Assembly (NCBI GenBank): GCA_937139035.1
Contig: CAKZPK010000414.1
Location: 1 to 37,506, forward strand
Direction: 5' to 3'
DNA length: 37,506 nucleotides
Source: an uncultured Crocinitomix sp.
GTDB taxonomy: Bacteria > Bacteroidota > Bacteroidia > Flavobacteriales_D > Crocinitomicaceae
Shown: positions 8,673 to 17,693 of the stretch, one piece after another
Layout of the letters: the number at the start of each line of letters is the position of its first letter
Position numbering within the stretch: the first letter of the stretch is position 1
Position numbers and translations under genes: made by a program
Notes under the pieces: model-generated
Database searches by the model: none
Told to the model about the DNA's origin: nothing
Seen by the model: the letters and a program-made list of their open reading frames with translations, nothing else

Positions 8673-8680
8673 TAAATTTG
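8673..8680 (+). promoter_or_regulatory. TAnnTTTG (-7) box of porZ
   Basis: TAAATTTG, exact consensus, ends six bases before the ATG at 8687. The nearest TTG (8656-8658) is 14 bases from the box, shorter than usual. If active, the mRNA would have a leader of only a few bases. Confidence 0.4.
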
Positions 8681-8686
8681 AAAAAC

Positions 8687-10993
8687 ATGATCTCACGCTT
8701 GCTTATTACCGTTATTGGATTGGGTATTCTCTTTCCATCCCAAGGGTTTTCACAAATTGGAATGAACCAATGGCGAATCCATTTCTCGGCTTATAAACCA
8801 CAGGGCATTACCAAAACAGATGACAATATCTATATGGCTTGCTCAAATGGTATAGTCCGATACGATTTAGAAGACAATTCTGTTAATCAATTAACTGTTA
8901 CTAATGGGATCTCAGATTTGGGCATTTCATCTATTTCTAGCAATACAAGCGTTGTTGCAGTAGGTTATGTAAACGGAAACTTAGATATTATTGAGGGAAA
9001 TGACATTACAAATGTACCCTGGATTCAAACTGCTGAGATTTCTGGAGACAAAACCATTCACAACTTTTATTTTGATGAGCAATATATTTACGTTGCTACC
9101 GGAATTGGGCTGATTCTTTTTGATAATGAAAAGAAAGAAATTAAAGACACCTACTATCCATACGAAGATCCGGAAATTTTGGATGTGACTATTTTTAACG
9201 AAACACTATATGTTGCAACAAAACAAGGAATTTATTTTGCCCCAAAAGATCGTCCTTTTTTAAATGACAAAAGCCAATGGGAAAAAAAAGAAGACTTGCC
9301 GGTAACTGTAGTGAACAGCAAATTTTCAGACATTGAAGTATTTGGCAGTCGTTTATTTTTCGCTTATGATGATGACGAGTTTAATGCAGACACACTTTAC
9401 TATATTGAAGATGGCGCGGTTTTAAAATATAATGCGCAATTATCTGTTAAATCTTTACATGCAGATGACGACCGCTTGATTTTAACGCTCTTCTCTTCTA
9501 TTCGCGCATTTGATGCCGACTTCGAAATTATTGAAACAATATTTGCTTATCCTGATGGAATTCCTGCACCTGTAGAAACAGTGTTTTATAATAAAGATTA
9601 TTGGGTAGCAGATGAAAATGGAGGATTGATTCAAGCTCGTAACTCTTGGCAGGCATCTTCAATATTTTCAAACACACCAGCTGCAGATGGATCCTATCGC
9701 ATGGACATTCAATACGGCAAAGTATTGGTTGCAGGCGGAGGGTTAACTCAAAATGTACAAAACGTTTATTCTACTAACGGTATTTATTTATTTGAAAATG
9801 AAGAGTGGAGTAACTTCAACTATAAAACAGATGACTCTATTTCTATAGGACCAGATTTTGACTTTATTAGTGTTGCCGTTAATCAAAACAATACATCAGA
9901 ATATGCTTATGGTAGTTTTTCTAAAGATGGATTAAAAATTATTAAAGAAGATGGTGCCGTTTTGGAAGTTTATAACAACACCAATTCATTGATCGAAGAG
10001 TTTGGATTAAACATGGCCATTACCGACATGAAATATGACGACGAAGGTAATTTATGGTTTATTAACCAAGGTGTTTTCCCATTAAAAGTTATTACACCTG
10101 ATGGACAACTGAAACAGTATTCTTTAGGTGTTGCATCTAACAATAAATTCCCCTACCGTCTTTTGATAGATGATCAAGGAAATAAATGGGTTGCGGTAAC
10201 CAATGTAGGACTAGTAGCATTCAATGAAAATGGCACCTTGGACGACCCTTCGGATGATCAATGGAGAACACTTTCTGCGGCCGAAGGTTATGGTAACCTA
10301 CCATCTGTATTTGTAAAAGGATTGGCACAAGATGCTGACGGTGAAATTTGGATTGGTACGGAAGAAGGTTTAGTGATACTTTATTCAAGAAACAATCTGT
10401 ATGATGGCGGATTTGGAGAATATGATGCTAGCCCAATATTATTGGAGGTTGACGGAGAAGTAGAGCGTTTATTAGGCGACACTTACGTAACTGCAATTGC
10501 AATAGATGGTGGTAATCGTAAATGGATTGGTACCAATTCGTCAGGAGTATTTTGTTTTTCTGAAGATGGAACGGAAGAAATATATCGATTTACAACAGAA
10601 AACAGCCCACTCGTTTCAAACAACGTATATGACATAAAGGTAGATCAACTTTCTGGAGAGGTTTATTTTGCAACACAAGATGGACTTGTTTCATTCCGAT
10701 CAGATGCCACATTAGCAGACAAAGAATTTAGTTCAGTATCTGTATTTCCAAATCCCGTTCGACCTGATTTTTCAGGCCCAATTACGATTCAAGGCTTAGG
10801 TTATGAATCTGACGTTAAAGTAACGGATATTTCAGGAAATTTAATTTACCAAACTGTTTCAAATGGCGGGACTGTAATTTGGGACGGTAAAACATTGCAA
10901 GGCGACAGAGTTCAATCTGGTGTTTATTTAGTTTGGTCTGGAATTACAACAGGCAAAGGAAAGAACGTGGCTAAAATTCTCTTTATTAATTAA
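8687..10993 (+). CDS. porZ: T9SS protein PorZ, beta-propeller with sorting-type C-terminal domain
   Basis: PorZ belongs to the surface attachment complex of the type IX secretion system (with PorU, PorV and PorQ), where it takes part in attaching anionic LPS to cargo. The protein has 768 residues from the ATG at 8687; an in-frame ATG at 8594 overlaps radA and would bury the signal peptide, so the later start is chosen. Signal peptide ends at about residue 24 (GFSQ). The N-terminal part resembles PorZ: W-R-I-H-F-S-A-Y, 'GNLDIIEGNDITNVPW', then 'KTIHNFYFDEQYIYVAT' and 'EIKDTYYPYE'. About two seven-bladed propellers follow, with blades ending in 'GNLWFIN', 'GNKWVAV', 'GEIWIGT' and 'NRKWIGT'. The C-terminus (FPNPVRP ... 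SGVYLVWSG) is a T9SS type A-like domain. The stop overlaps recO (TAATG). Length agrees with known PorZ (about 780). Confidence 0.8.
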   Translation: MISRLLITVIGLGILFPSQGFSQIGMNQWRIHFSAYKPQGITKTDDNIYMACSNGIVRYDLEDNSVNQLTVTNGISDLGISSISSNTSVVAVGYVNGNLDIIEGNDITNVPWIQTAEISGDKTIHNFYFDEQYIYVATGIGLILFDNEKKEIKDTYYPYEDPEILDVTIFNETLYVATKQGIYFAPKDRPFLNDKSQWEKKEDLPVTVVNSKFSDIEVFGSRLFFAYDDDEFNADTLYYIEDGAVLKYNAQLSVKSLHADDDRLILTLFSSIRAFDADFEIIETIFAYPDGIPAPVETVFYNKDYWVADENGGLIQARNSWQASSIFSNTPAADGSYRMDIQYGKVLVAGGGLTQNVQNVYSTNGIYLFENEEWSNFNYKTDDSISIGPDFDFISVAVNQNNTSEYAYGSFSKDGLKIIKEDGAVLEVYNNTNSLIEEFGLNMAITDMKYDDEGNLWFINQGVFPLKVITPDGQLKQYSLGVASNNKFPYRLLIDDQGNKWVAVTNVGLVAFNENGTLDDPSDDQWRTLSAAEGYGNLPSVFVKGLAQDADGEIWIGTEEGLVILYSRNNLYDGGFGEYDASPILLEVDGEVERLLGDTYVTAIAIDGGNRKWIGTNSSGVFCFSEDGTEEIYRFTTENSPLVSNNVYDIKVDQLSGEVYFATQDGLVSFRSDATLADKEFSSVSVFPNPVRPDFSGPITIQGLGYESDVKVTDISGNLIYQTVSNGGTVIWDGKTLQGDRVQSGVYLVWSGITTGKGKNVAKILFIN

Positions 10994-11709
10994 TGGCGAC
11001 AGGAAAAACTAAAGGAATTGTACTTCGCAAAGTCGATTATTCGGAAACAAGCATCATTCTTCAAGTTTTAACCCCAACTGAGGGCGTAAAAAGTTTTATT
11101 TTTCAAGGTGCAAAACGCAAAAAAAAGAAAGGGAACATTGTTAGTTCACTGGCTTTAATATCTATTGAATATTATCAACGCAACGACAGTGATTTAGCCA
11201 AAATTTCAAGCATTGATCCGCAAATAATTTACAAAACCATTCCATTTGACCCTTATAAGTCAAGCATTGTATTTTTCATGAATGAGGTTTTAAATAACAC
11301 CTTGCGCGAAAATGAAAAAAACAATGAATTGTATGATTTTTTAGAAAACATACTACAAGTTTTAGATTTAAGTGAGGATATAGCCAATTTTCCTATCAAG
11401 TTTTTATACCGCCTCACACAATATTTAGGCTTCTATCCAAATGAGGTAAAAGACGCAGTATATCTAGATTTAAGAGAGTGCTCCTACACAAAATACGAAC
11501 CAAATCATGGCGCATACCTTTCGAAAAGAAATTCATTATTACTTTTACAGTTTTCGGGCATGAAATTTGATGGTAAAGATGACCCAGAGATAGACCTAAA
11601 AACACGAAGAGAATTAGTTTATGACGTACTTAAATATTACCACGTTATTTTTGAAAATTTCAAGCCAATCCAAAGCCTTGCTGTCTTGGAAGCTACTTTT
11701 CACGATTAG
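10993..11709 (+). CDS. recO: DNA repair protein RecO
   Basis: 238 residues; RecO with RecR and RecF loads RecA at single-strand gaps. Features: N-terminal OB-fold with GKTKGIVLRKVDYSETSIIL (residues 3-22) followed by VLTPTEGVKSFIFQGAKRKK, the strongly conserved RecO opening, and an alpha-helical C-terminal part (FPIKFLYRLTQYLGFYPN). No zinc-binding cysteine cluster is visible, as is common in RecO of this phylum. The start codon shares one base with the porZ stop, so translation is probably coupled. The next gene's frame begins inside the 3' end of recO. Confidence 0.92.
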   Translation: MATGKTKGIVLRKVDYSETSIILQVLTPTEGVKSFIFQGAKRKKKKGNIVSSLALISIEYYQRNDSDLAKISSIDPQIIYKTIPFDPYKSSIVFFMNEVLNNTLRENEKNNELYDFLENILQVLDLSEDIANFPIKFLYRLTQYLGFYPNEVKDAVYLDLRECSYTKYEPNHGAYLSKRNSLLLLQFSGMKFDGKDDPEIDLKTRRELVYDVLKYYHVIFENFKPIQSLAVLEATFHD

Positions 11710-14077
11710 CTTATTCATAGGTATTTCAGGCTTTTCTCAAACCCTTACCATTGTCGACTCCACCTCTGGAGAACCTATTCAAGATGTACTGGTTTATTCA
11801 AAGTCAAATGAATCCGGTGAAGTTTCAGACAAAAAAGGGAAAGTAAATTTAAGCGGTTTTAAAGCAGATGAGTTCATTATTTTTAATCACGCGGCCTACA
11901 CAACTGTTTACTTAAAAAAATCTACCATTGATACTAAAAAGCCCTTTCTAATGCAAGCGGCTGAAAATGTATTACCTCAAACCTATATCGATCATACTTT
12001 ACGTTATTTTTTAGTGGAAGATGATGAGGCCGCACAAATTGAAACCATTCCAATTGAGGTAGTTCGTTTAGAAAACCCATCAAACAGTGCTGACATGTTA
12101 CAAAACACAGGTAACGTTTTAGTACAAAAATCGCAAGGTGGCGGAGGCAGTCCAATGATTAGAGGATTTGAAGCAAATAAATTACTTCTTGTAATTGATG
12201 GAATTCGAATGAACAATGCCATTTACCGTAGTGGACATTTACAAAACGCCATAACAGTTGACAATGCCGTGCTTGATCATACTGAAATTATTTTTGGACC
12301 AAGCTCTTCTTTATATGGTAGTGACGCCTTAGGGGGTGTAATTCATTTCCACACGGCCGATCCTGAAATAATCAATTCTGACACAGCTTACTTTCATGGA
12401 AGTAGTTATGTTAGATACAATAGCAATAATAGCTTAAGTGGTAATTTTAATTTTTCAGTTGGCAAAAACAAATGGGGACTATTAAGTTCTTTCACAGCAT
12501 CCAATTTTGATGATACTAAAATGGGGAAAAATAGATTACACGGACATGAGGATTGGGGTTTACACACAAATTATGTAGACCGTATCAACGGAGTGGATAC
12601 TATGCTCGCCAATTCTGATCCAAACCTACAAATTGGAATGGGCTATAGGCAGTTTGATTTTTTAGAAAAATTTGTTTATGCTCCTTCCGAAAATCTGAAA
12701 CTAACACTAAACTTCCAATACTCAACCTCATCTGAAGTGAATCGATATGATAAACTGACAGAGTACCGTAACGGTGCTTTACGTTATGCTGAGTGGTACT
12801 ACGGTCCGCAAAACAGATTATTAGGTGCCTTAAAACTAGACTTTAATTCAACTTCAAAATGGTTTAAAAATGGCGTAATGACGCTTTCTTACCAAAAGAT
12901 TGATGAAGATCGCATAAGTAGAAGTTTTGGATCTGATTGGAGAGAACATCAAGAGGAGGATGTTTCAGTACTGGGCTTAAACCTAGACTTTAATAAAATC
13001 TTTACTAAATCTCGGATCATTTATTACGGATTAGAAGCACAAGATAATTTGGTGACCTCAACTTCATACGAACAAAACATTTTATCATCAGAACGAACAG
13101 GTGCACAAACTCGGTATCCTTTTTCTAGCAACTATTTAAATGCAGGAGCATATATTGAGTACAAACAAAAGTTTACCAATAAAAATGTGCTAACGGCAGG
13201 CTTACGATACTCCTTTATTTATGCAAACTCTCAGTTTGATGACACCTCATTTGTTGCGCTACCTTTTAACGAAGTTAATATAGCAACAGGAGCGCCGTCA
13301 GGACATATAGGGATGGTTTTTAAACCAAAGAAAAACACTCGTGTTAAAACATTAGTTTCAACAGGGTTTAGGGCGCCGAATATTGATGACTACGGCAAAG
13401 TTTTTGAAAAGAAAGGAAACACTGTTGTGCCTAATGACCAAATTAAGCCAGAATATGCACTTGGCGGTGAAATATCATTCGAACAAACAATTGGTAAAGA
13501 GTATTTAACTTTTGGAGCTGCAATTTATGGCACTTACCTTTTTAACGCCTTAGTTCAACAAGACTTTACGCTAAATGGTGAAGATTCGATTGAATATAAC
13601 GGAGAAATTACAAAAATACAGGCCATTCAAAATACGGACAATGCCATTGTTTATGGAATTAATGTTTACTCCAACATAAACTTTACTCCGCACTTATCGT
13701 TTAATGCTTCATACAACTATACTAAAGGTGTTGACTTGGCGAATGACATTCCGTTAGAACATATTGCGCCGCAATTTGGAAAAATAGCATTGACTTATAA
13801 AAAAGACAATTGGAACACCGCCTTAACTTCCTTTTATAACTTCCGTAAGAACCTGGCCGATTATCAATCGGGCGGTGACAATATAGACCTTACCCCCAAT
13901 GAAGGAGGAACACCACCTTGGTGGACCTTAAATTACCGTTTAAGCTATACTTTTGCTGAAACTATTACTGCACAATTTGCAGTGCGCAATATTTTAGATG
14001 CGCATTACATGCAATTTGCATCAGGTATTAGTGCTCCAGGGCGAAACTTCATGGTTGGATTAAGAGCCAATTTCTAA
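11621..14077 (+). CDS. TonB-dependent outer-membrane receptor
   Basis: Up to 818 residues. Order: signal peptide (hydrophobic stretch ending GISGFSQ, about residue 40), a carboxypeptidase-regulatory-like beta domain (about 42-105), plug domain (about 150-240: SADMLQNTGNVLVQKSQGGG, then SPMIRGFEANKLLLVIDGIR, GSDALGGVIHF), and a 22-strand barrel ending in Phe. A VSTGFRAPN motif near residue 583 followed by VVPNDQIKPE resembles the FRAP/NPNL region of haem and hydroxamate receptors, but the substrate is unproven. The ATG overlaps recO by 89 bases and gives an unusually long signal peptide; TTG codons at 11651 or 11678 would give a conventional one (from 11678 about 21 residues). Probably cotranscribed with porZ-recO and the following small gene. 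Confidence 0.9.
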   Translation: MTYLNITTLFLKISSQSKALLSWKLLFTISLFIGISGFSQTLTIVDSTSGEPIQDVLVYSKSNESGEVSDKKGKVNLSGFKADEFIIFNHAAYTTVYLKKSTIDTKKPFLMQAAENVLPQTYIDHTLRYFLVEDDEAAQIETIPIEVVRLENPSNSADMLQNTGNVLVQKSQGGGGSPMIRGFEANKLLLVIDGIRMNNAIYRSGHLQNAITVDNAVLDHTEIIFGPSSSLYGSDALGGVIHFHTADPEIINSDTAYFHGSSYVRYNSNNSLSGNFNFSVGKNKWGLLSSFTASNFDDTKMGKNRLHGHEDWGLHTNYVDRINGVDTMLANSDPNLQIGMGYRQFDFLEKFVYAPSENLKLTLNFQYSTSSEVNRYDKLTEYRNGALRYAEWYYGPQNRLLGALKLDFNSTSKWFKNGVMTLSYQKIDEDRISRSFGSDWREHQEEDVSVLGLNLDFNKIFTKSRIIYYGLEAQDNLVTSTSYEQNILSSERTGAQTRYPFSSNYLNAGAYIEYKQKFTNKNVLTAGLRYSFIYANSQFDDTSFVALPFNEVNIATGAPSGHIGMVFKPKKNTRVKTLVSTGFRAPNIDDYGKVFEKKGNTVVPNDQIKPEYALGGEISFEQTIGKEYLTFGAAIYGTYLFNALVQQDFTLNGEDSIEYNGEITKIQAIQNTDNAIVYGINVYSNINFTPHLSFNASYNYTKGVDLANDIPLEHIAPQFGKIALTYKKDNWNTALTSFYNFRKNLADYQSGGDNIDLTPNEGGTPPWWTLNYRLSYTFAETITAQFAVRNILDAHYMQFASGISAPGRNFMVGLRANF

Positions 14078-14082
14078 AACAT

Positions 14083-14499
14083 ATGAAATGGTTTAACACA
14101 ATAAGATGGACTTTAGAAATCTACTTATTGTCGTTGCCATTAATGCTGTTTTTTGATAACCTTTCAGGCCCTTACTCGCAACATTTCCTTGGATTAGAAA
14201 AAGGTACGCGAGAAATTATTGGCGTCATTATAATTGCCATAATCTTGGTTAGAATTGCAATTTTATTATCCAAAGCAATATTAATTTGGGTGGACACCAA
14301 TAAATTGCAACGCTTTGACAACAAAACTCATAAGCTGGCTATAATTGCTGTAATTGGTTACATGCTTTGCATTTTGCCAGACCTTATCATAAGCATTCAA
14401 TGGTATCATTACACCAATTTATATTTGATAAGAGTTCTAGTCTATCCGCTTCCTATTATTCTTGGTTTGGTAGATGTTTTCATGTTGAAAAACAAATAA
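14083..14499 (+). CDS. Small integral membrane protein, unknown
   Basis: 138 residues with four predicted membrane segments (about residues 10-25, 46-68, 86-105 and 112-132). I do not recognise the family. It starts five bases after the stop of the TonB-dependent receptor gene and is probably the last gene of that operon. It might support the receptor, but nothing in its sequence says so. Confidence 0.65.
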   Translation: MKWFNTIRWTLEIYLLSLPLMLFFDNLSGPYSQHFLGLEKGTREIIGVIIIAIILVRIAILLSKAILIWVDTNKLQRFDNKTHKLAIIAVIGYMLCILPDLIISIQWYHYTNLYLIRVLVYPLPIILGLVDVFMLKNK

Positions 14500-14590
14500 C
14501 CTTTTCATGAGTTGTCATTGATCAAGCCTTAATGATGCGGATTGAATATACATTTCGATTTCTCAAACAATCTCCTTTTTAATACACAAT

Positions 14591-14628
14591 AAAAAAGTCC
14601 CGCATGAATATTATTCACGCGGGACTTT
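14591..14628 (-). terminator. Rho-independent terminator of the M43 protease gene
   Basis: Stem AAAGTCCCGC / GCGGGACTTT with an upper stem TGAATA / TATTCA separated by one mismatch. On the minus strand it is followed by a run of six T (6 bases, at 14596-14591), so it mainly serves the minus-strand gene ending at 14651. In the plus direction only TTT follows the stem, so it could be a weak bidirectional terminator for the gene ending at 14499. Confidence 0.85.
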
Positions 14629-14650
14629 CATAGATTGGTTAGGGTATGTA

Positions 14651-17587
14651 TTATTTTCTAATCACCATTTTTTTGCTTACTGTTTCATCTTCTGATTGAA
14701 GGATGATAAAATAAACTCCTGGAGCTACGTCACTTAAATCAAACTGTATTGTATTGTCTTTTACAGATTGATGTGTTTGTGAAATTACACGATCTCCTAA
14801 AATGTTCATCACATCAATTGAAAGGTCTTTTGACTCAATCAAGCTGAACTGTACATTAAAGTTTCCGTTTGAAGGATTAGGGTAAACCGTTAAGCTTTTT
14901 CCTAAACTAATTCCTGGTATTCCTGAGCCATCATCAATAAACACTGTTACTTCTAATACAGCCTCACAACCTTCAGCATCTGTAACATTACAAACATAAG
15001 TTGTCGTTTCATCAGGCGATACTGTAATCATTGCTTCTGAACTAATAAAATCAGCACCTGCATACCAAGACCAAGTAGTTCCACCAATTACTTCTAAATC
15101 TGTAGACTCACCTGACCCAATAATAATGTCAGGAGAAATTGTTGGAGAGAAATCGTTGTCATTACCAACCACTGCTGTTCCAGTTTCCTCACAATTGTTT
15201 TCATCTTTTACAATGTAAGTGTACGTTCCTGCAGGCAAACCAGTAAATGTGCTAGACCCAACGAAGGTTGCTCCATCATTAATTGAATATTGATAAGGAC
15301 CACCGTCACCGCCATCTACATCAAAATCAATTTCTCCGTCGGAAGCCGTACAATTTTCATTATCAATAGCCACATTCACATCCAATGGAGGATTGATAAC
15401 CAAAGTAAAATCTTCAGATACATCACTCTCACAAGATCCATCAGCTATTAAACTAATTACCCAAGTTCCTTCATCAAAAGTTGCCGTTAAGTTGGGTTCG
15501 TCATAAAAATAATCATCTGTTCCATCTGTAATGTCCCAGTAGTATGAGGTTGTATTTATTGACCCGAATCCATTCATTGTAACTTCCATTCCTTCACAAC
15601 TTTCAGTAGTTGGGAAAGAAACAACTGCCACTGGAGATGGACCATTTGATGTTAAAACATCCCAAATCAATGAGCAGTCTGGCTCAGAAACAAATACGTC
15701 AGAAGTTAATGTCCAACCTAAATCTGAGATAAAAGTACTTGTAGTAGAAGCTCCTGCTGGTCGATCTGCAAAGTTTGTCGTTGCAAATAGCACCGTATCA
15801 AATCCTGCAGAATAATCAAACACAGCACCTACCCAATAATTACCAGATACAGCAACTCCGCCTGGGAAATCAATTATATTCCAGAAACCTGCATTTAAAT
15901 CATTAATTGCAACGGTTTGCGCACCTAAGACAGCTCCTGGCTCTCCACCATCATCATCCCATACAGCAAATATAATATCACTTGAACCTCCTACATCATC
16001 AGCTTGGAAAATTGGAATTCTGAATCGCTTAACAAATGTTGGTGAAGGTGCATTAAATGCTTCTGCATATCCTTCTACAATATAATCACCACCACCTAAT
16101 GTTAATTGAGCTGGATAATATCCTGCTTCTGTACCAACGGTGTAGAAAGCTAAATTGTCATATTCATCAGGCGTATAATTTCTAGAGGTATCACAATCTG
16201 AGGTACCGTCTCCACCTACAACAACTTCAATATAGTCTGCTTTAACTTCAGAATCACTTCCTTCTCCGTTTGTAGCAGTTAGTGAAATAGTATAAAAGCC
16301 AGCATCATCAAATTGAATTACTGGATTTTCACTTGAAGAAGAGGTTCCGTCTATAAAAGAAACACCAACCATAGGTGCAACTGTCCAGTCCCATGATGTA
16401 GGTGAATTTGTACTTAAATCTGTAAAGTTTACAGATCCTCCTTCAATCACTGTTTCAATATCTGCTTCGAATTCAGCAACAGGAGGCAATGGTACACCAG
16501 CATCACAAACATCTGATGTGGTTAAATCATTTCTTGAATTTTCTAAAACTAAATACATCAAGTCCACCTGATCTTGGGTGTACATGCAGGTACAATTAGA
16601 ATAATCCATGAAGTTTTCATATTGCGTTTGTGTACCAGAACAAGTTTCCTGATTACCAGAACATGAACCTCCATAATCAAATGAAGGACCAGCATTGTTT
16701 GGTGTATCATCTAAACCATCATCAGTTACACAGCTTCCTGCTCCACCACCCCATGTGTGATCTAATCCTAAAAAGTGACCAATTTCGTGTGTTAAAATAT
16801 GTGCTCCTGGAGTTGTTCCTAAGTTATAATCTAATACAATTCCATCAATATCTGATGGAGGTAAAGCCATGATAGTTGGCTTATAAGCATAACCTGCAAC
16901 ACCTGAACCAGCTCCATTTGTAATGTCACAAATCCAAATATTTAAATAACGATCTCTATCCCAACCTTCAGTTCCAGTATCACCACCAGTCGAGCCTTTC
17001 ATCTTATTGGTTTCTGTATCTGGATTAAACCAAGTTTCTACAGTTGATACACGGTGAATTCCGTATTCTGCTAAAGGTACACCAACTTCATCTTCCTTAG
17101 CCATGCAAAACTCAATGTCCGCATCTGCTCCAACAAATCCATATGCACCACGTGCATCATCAATATCTGGATTTGACGCTGTAAAATCTTCATTAATCTC
17201 ATCCAATATGCCTAGAATAGTTCCTTCTGAAAGGTTTTCAGCCGGCGTGTTGTAAACAACGTGAAAAATAACTGGGATAGTATATAATTCACGTTCTGTT
17301 ACCTCAGTTCTTCGAACTAATTCATTTTGATATTCTTCTTGCGCCCGATATTCGTCAGCGATTCCAGCTTTATCAATCCAATCCTCAGTCAATGCACTTG
17401 TTAAGCATTGCTCTCCATCATGTTCATGATGAAAGTCTGGTGAATAATGAAGAAAACTAAAAACTGTACCCCCGTGTGCGGCGGTTGCTTTATCAAGGTA
17501 ATTACTGCTTTTTATTTGCCCAAAGGCTGAATTACCTGCAAAAAAAAGCAAAAGCATGGTAAGTGCATAAAGGTTAAATTGTTTCAT
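14651..17587 (-). CDS. T9SS-exported M43 (pappalysin-type) metalloprotease
   Basis: 978 residues from the ATG at 17587; an in-frame ATG at 17635 adds 16 charged residues before the signal peptide and is less likely. Signal peptide ends at about residue 24 (SAFGQ). Catalytic domain about 95-345: zinc motif HEIGHFLGLDH (His267, Glu268, His271, His277), Met-turn FMDYS (Met327), and several Cys pairs, as in the pregnancy-associated plasma protein-A family M43. Then a PKD domain (about 375-455, PVAEFEAD...SPTSWDW), further beta-sandwich domains, a SprB-type segment (GGDGGPYQYSINDGATF), and a T9SS type A sorting domain at the C-terminus (LTVYPNPSNGNFNVQF ... GVYFIILQ). It is thus a likely extracellular protease exported by T9SS, whose PorZ component is encoded at 8687. 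Confidence 0.93.
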   Translation of the reverse strand: MKQFNLYALTMLLLFFAGNSAFGQIKSSNYLDKATAAHGGTVFSFLHYSPDFHHEHDGEQCLTSALTEDWIDKAGIADEYRAQEEYQNELVRRTEVTERELYTIPVIFHVVYNTPAENLSEGTILGILDEINEDFTASNPDIDDARGAYGFVGADADIEFCMAKEDEVGVPLAEYGIHRVSTVETWFNPDTETNKMKGSTGGDTGTEGWDRDRYLNIWICDITNGAGSGVAGYAYKPTIMALPPSDIDGIVLDYNLGTTPGAHILTHEIGHFLGLDHTWGGGAGSCVTDDGLDDTPNNAGPSFDYGGSCSGNQETCSGTQTQYENFMDYSNCTCMYTQDQVDLMYLVLENSRNDLTTSDVCDAGVPLPPVAEFEADIETVIEGGSVNFTDLSTNSPTSWDWTVAPMVGVSFIDGTSSSSENPVIQFDDAGFYTISLTATNGEGSDSEVKADYIEVVVGGDGTSDCDTSRNYTPDEYDNLAFYTVGTEAGYYPAQLTLGGGDYIVEGYAEAFNAPSPTFVKRFRIPIFQADDVGGSSDIIFAVWDDDGGEPGAVLGAQTVAINDLNAGFWNIIDFPGGVAVSGNYWVGAVFDYSAGFDTVLFATTNFADRPAGASTTSTFISDLGWTLTSDVFVSEPDCSLIWDVLTSNGPSPVAVVSFPTTESCEGMEVTMNGFGSINTTSYYWDITDGTDDYFYDEPNLTATFDEGTWVISLIADGSCESDVSEDFTLVINPPLDVNVAIDNENCTASDGEIDFDVDGGDGGPYQYSINDGATFVGSSTFTGLPAGTYTYIVKDENNCEETGTAVVGNDNDFSPTISPDIIIGSGESTDLEVIGGTTWSWYAGADFISSEAMITVSPDETTTYVCNVTDAEGCEAVLEVTVFIDDGSGIPGISLGKSLTVYPNPSNGNFNVQFSLIESKDLSIDVMNILGDRVISQTHQSVKDNTIQFDLSDVAPGVYFIILQSEDETVSKKMVIRK

Positions 17588-17645
17588 AAGGATGTTTTTT
17601 GAATTACGGAATTTAATGAATTTAAGCGAGACCACAAAAAAGAAA

Positions 17646-17671
17646 AGCCATTCTGAAAAATCAGAATGGCT
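17646..17671 (-). terminator. Rho-independent terminator of the C1 peptidase gene
   Basis: Perfect 11-base stem AGCCATTCTGA / TCAGAATGGCT with a four-base loop. On the minus strand the stem is followed by TTTTCTTTTTT. It lies 23 bases after the C1 peptidase stop and before the M43 gene, so the two protease genes are separate transcripts. Confidence 0.9.
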
Positions 17672-17693
17672 CCTAAAACGTTTATAATAGTAA

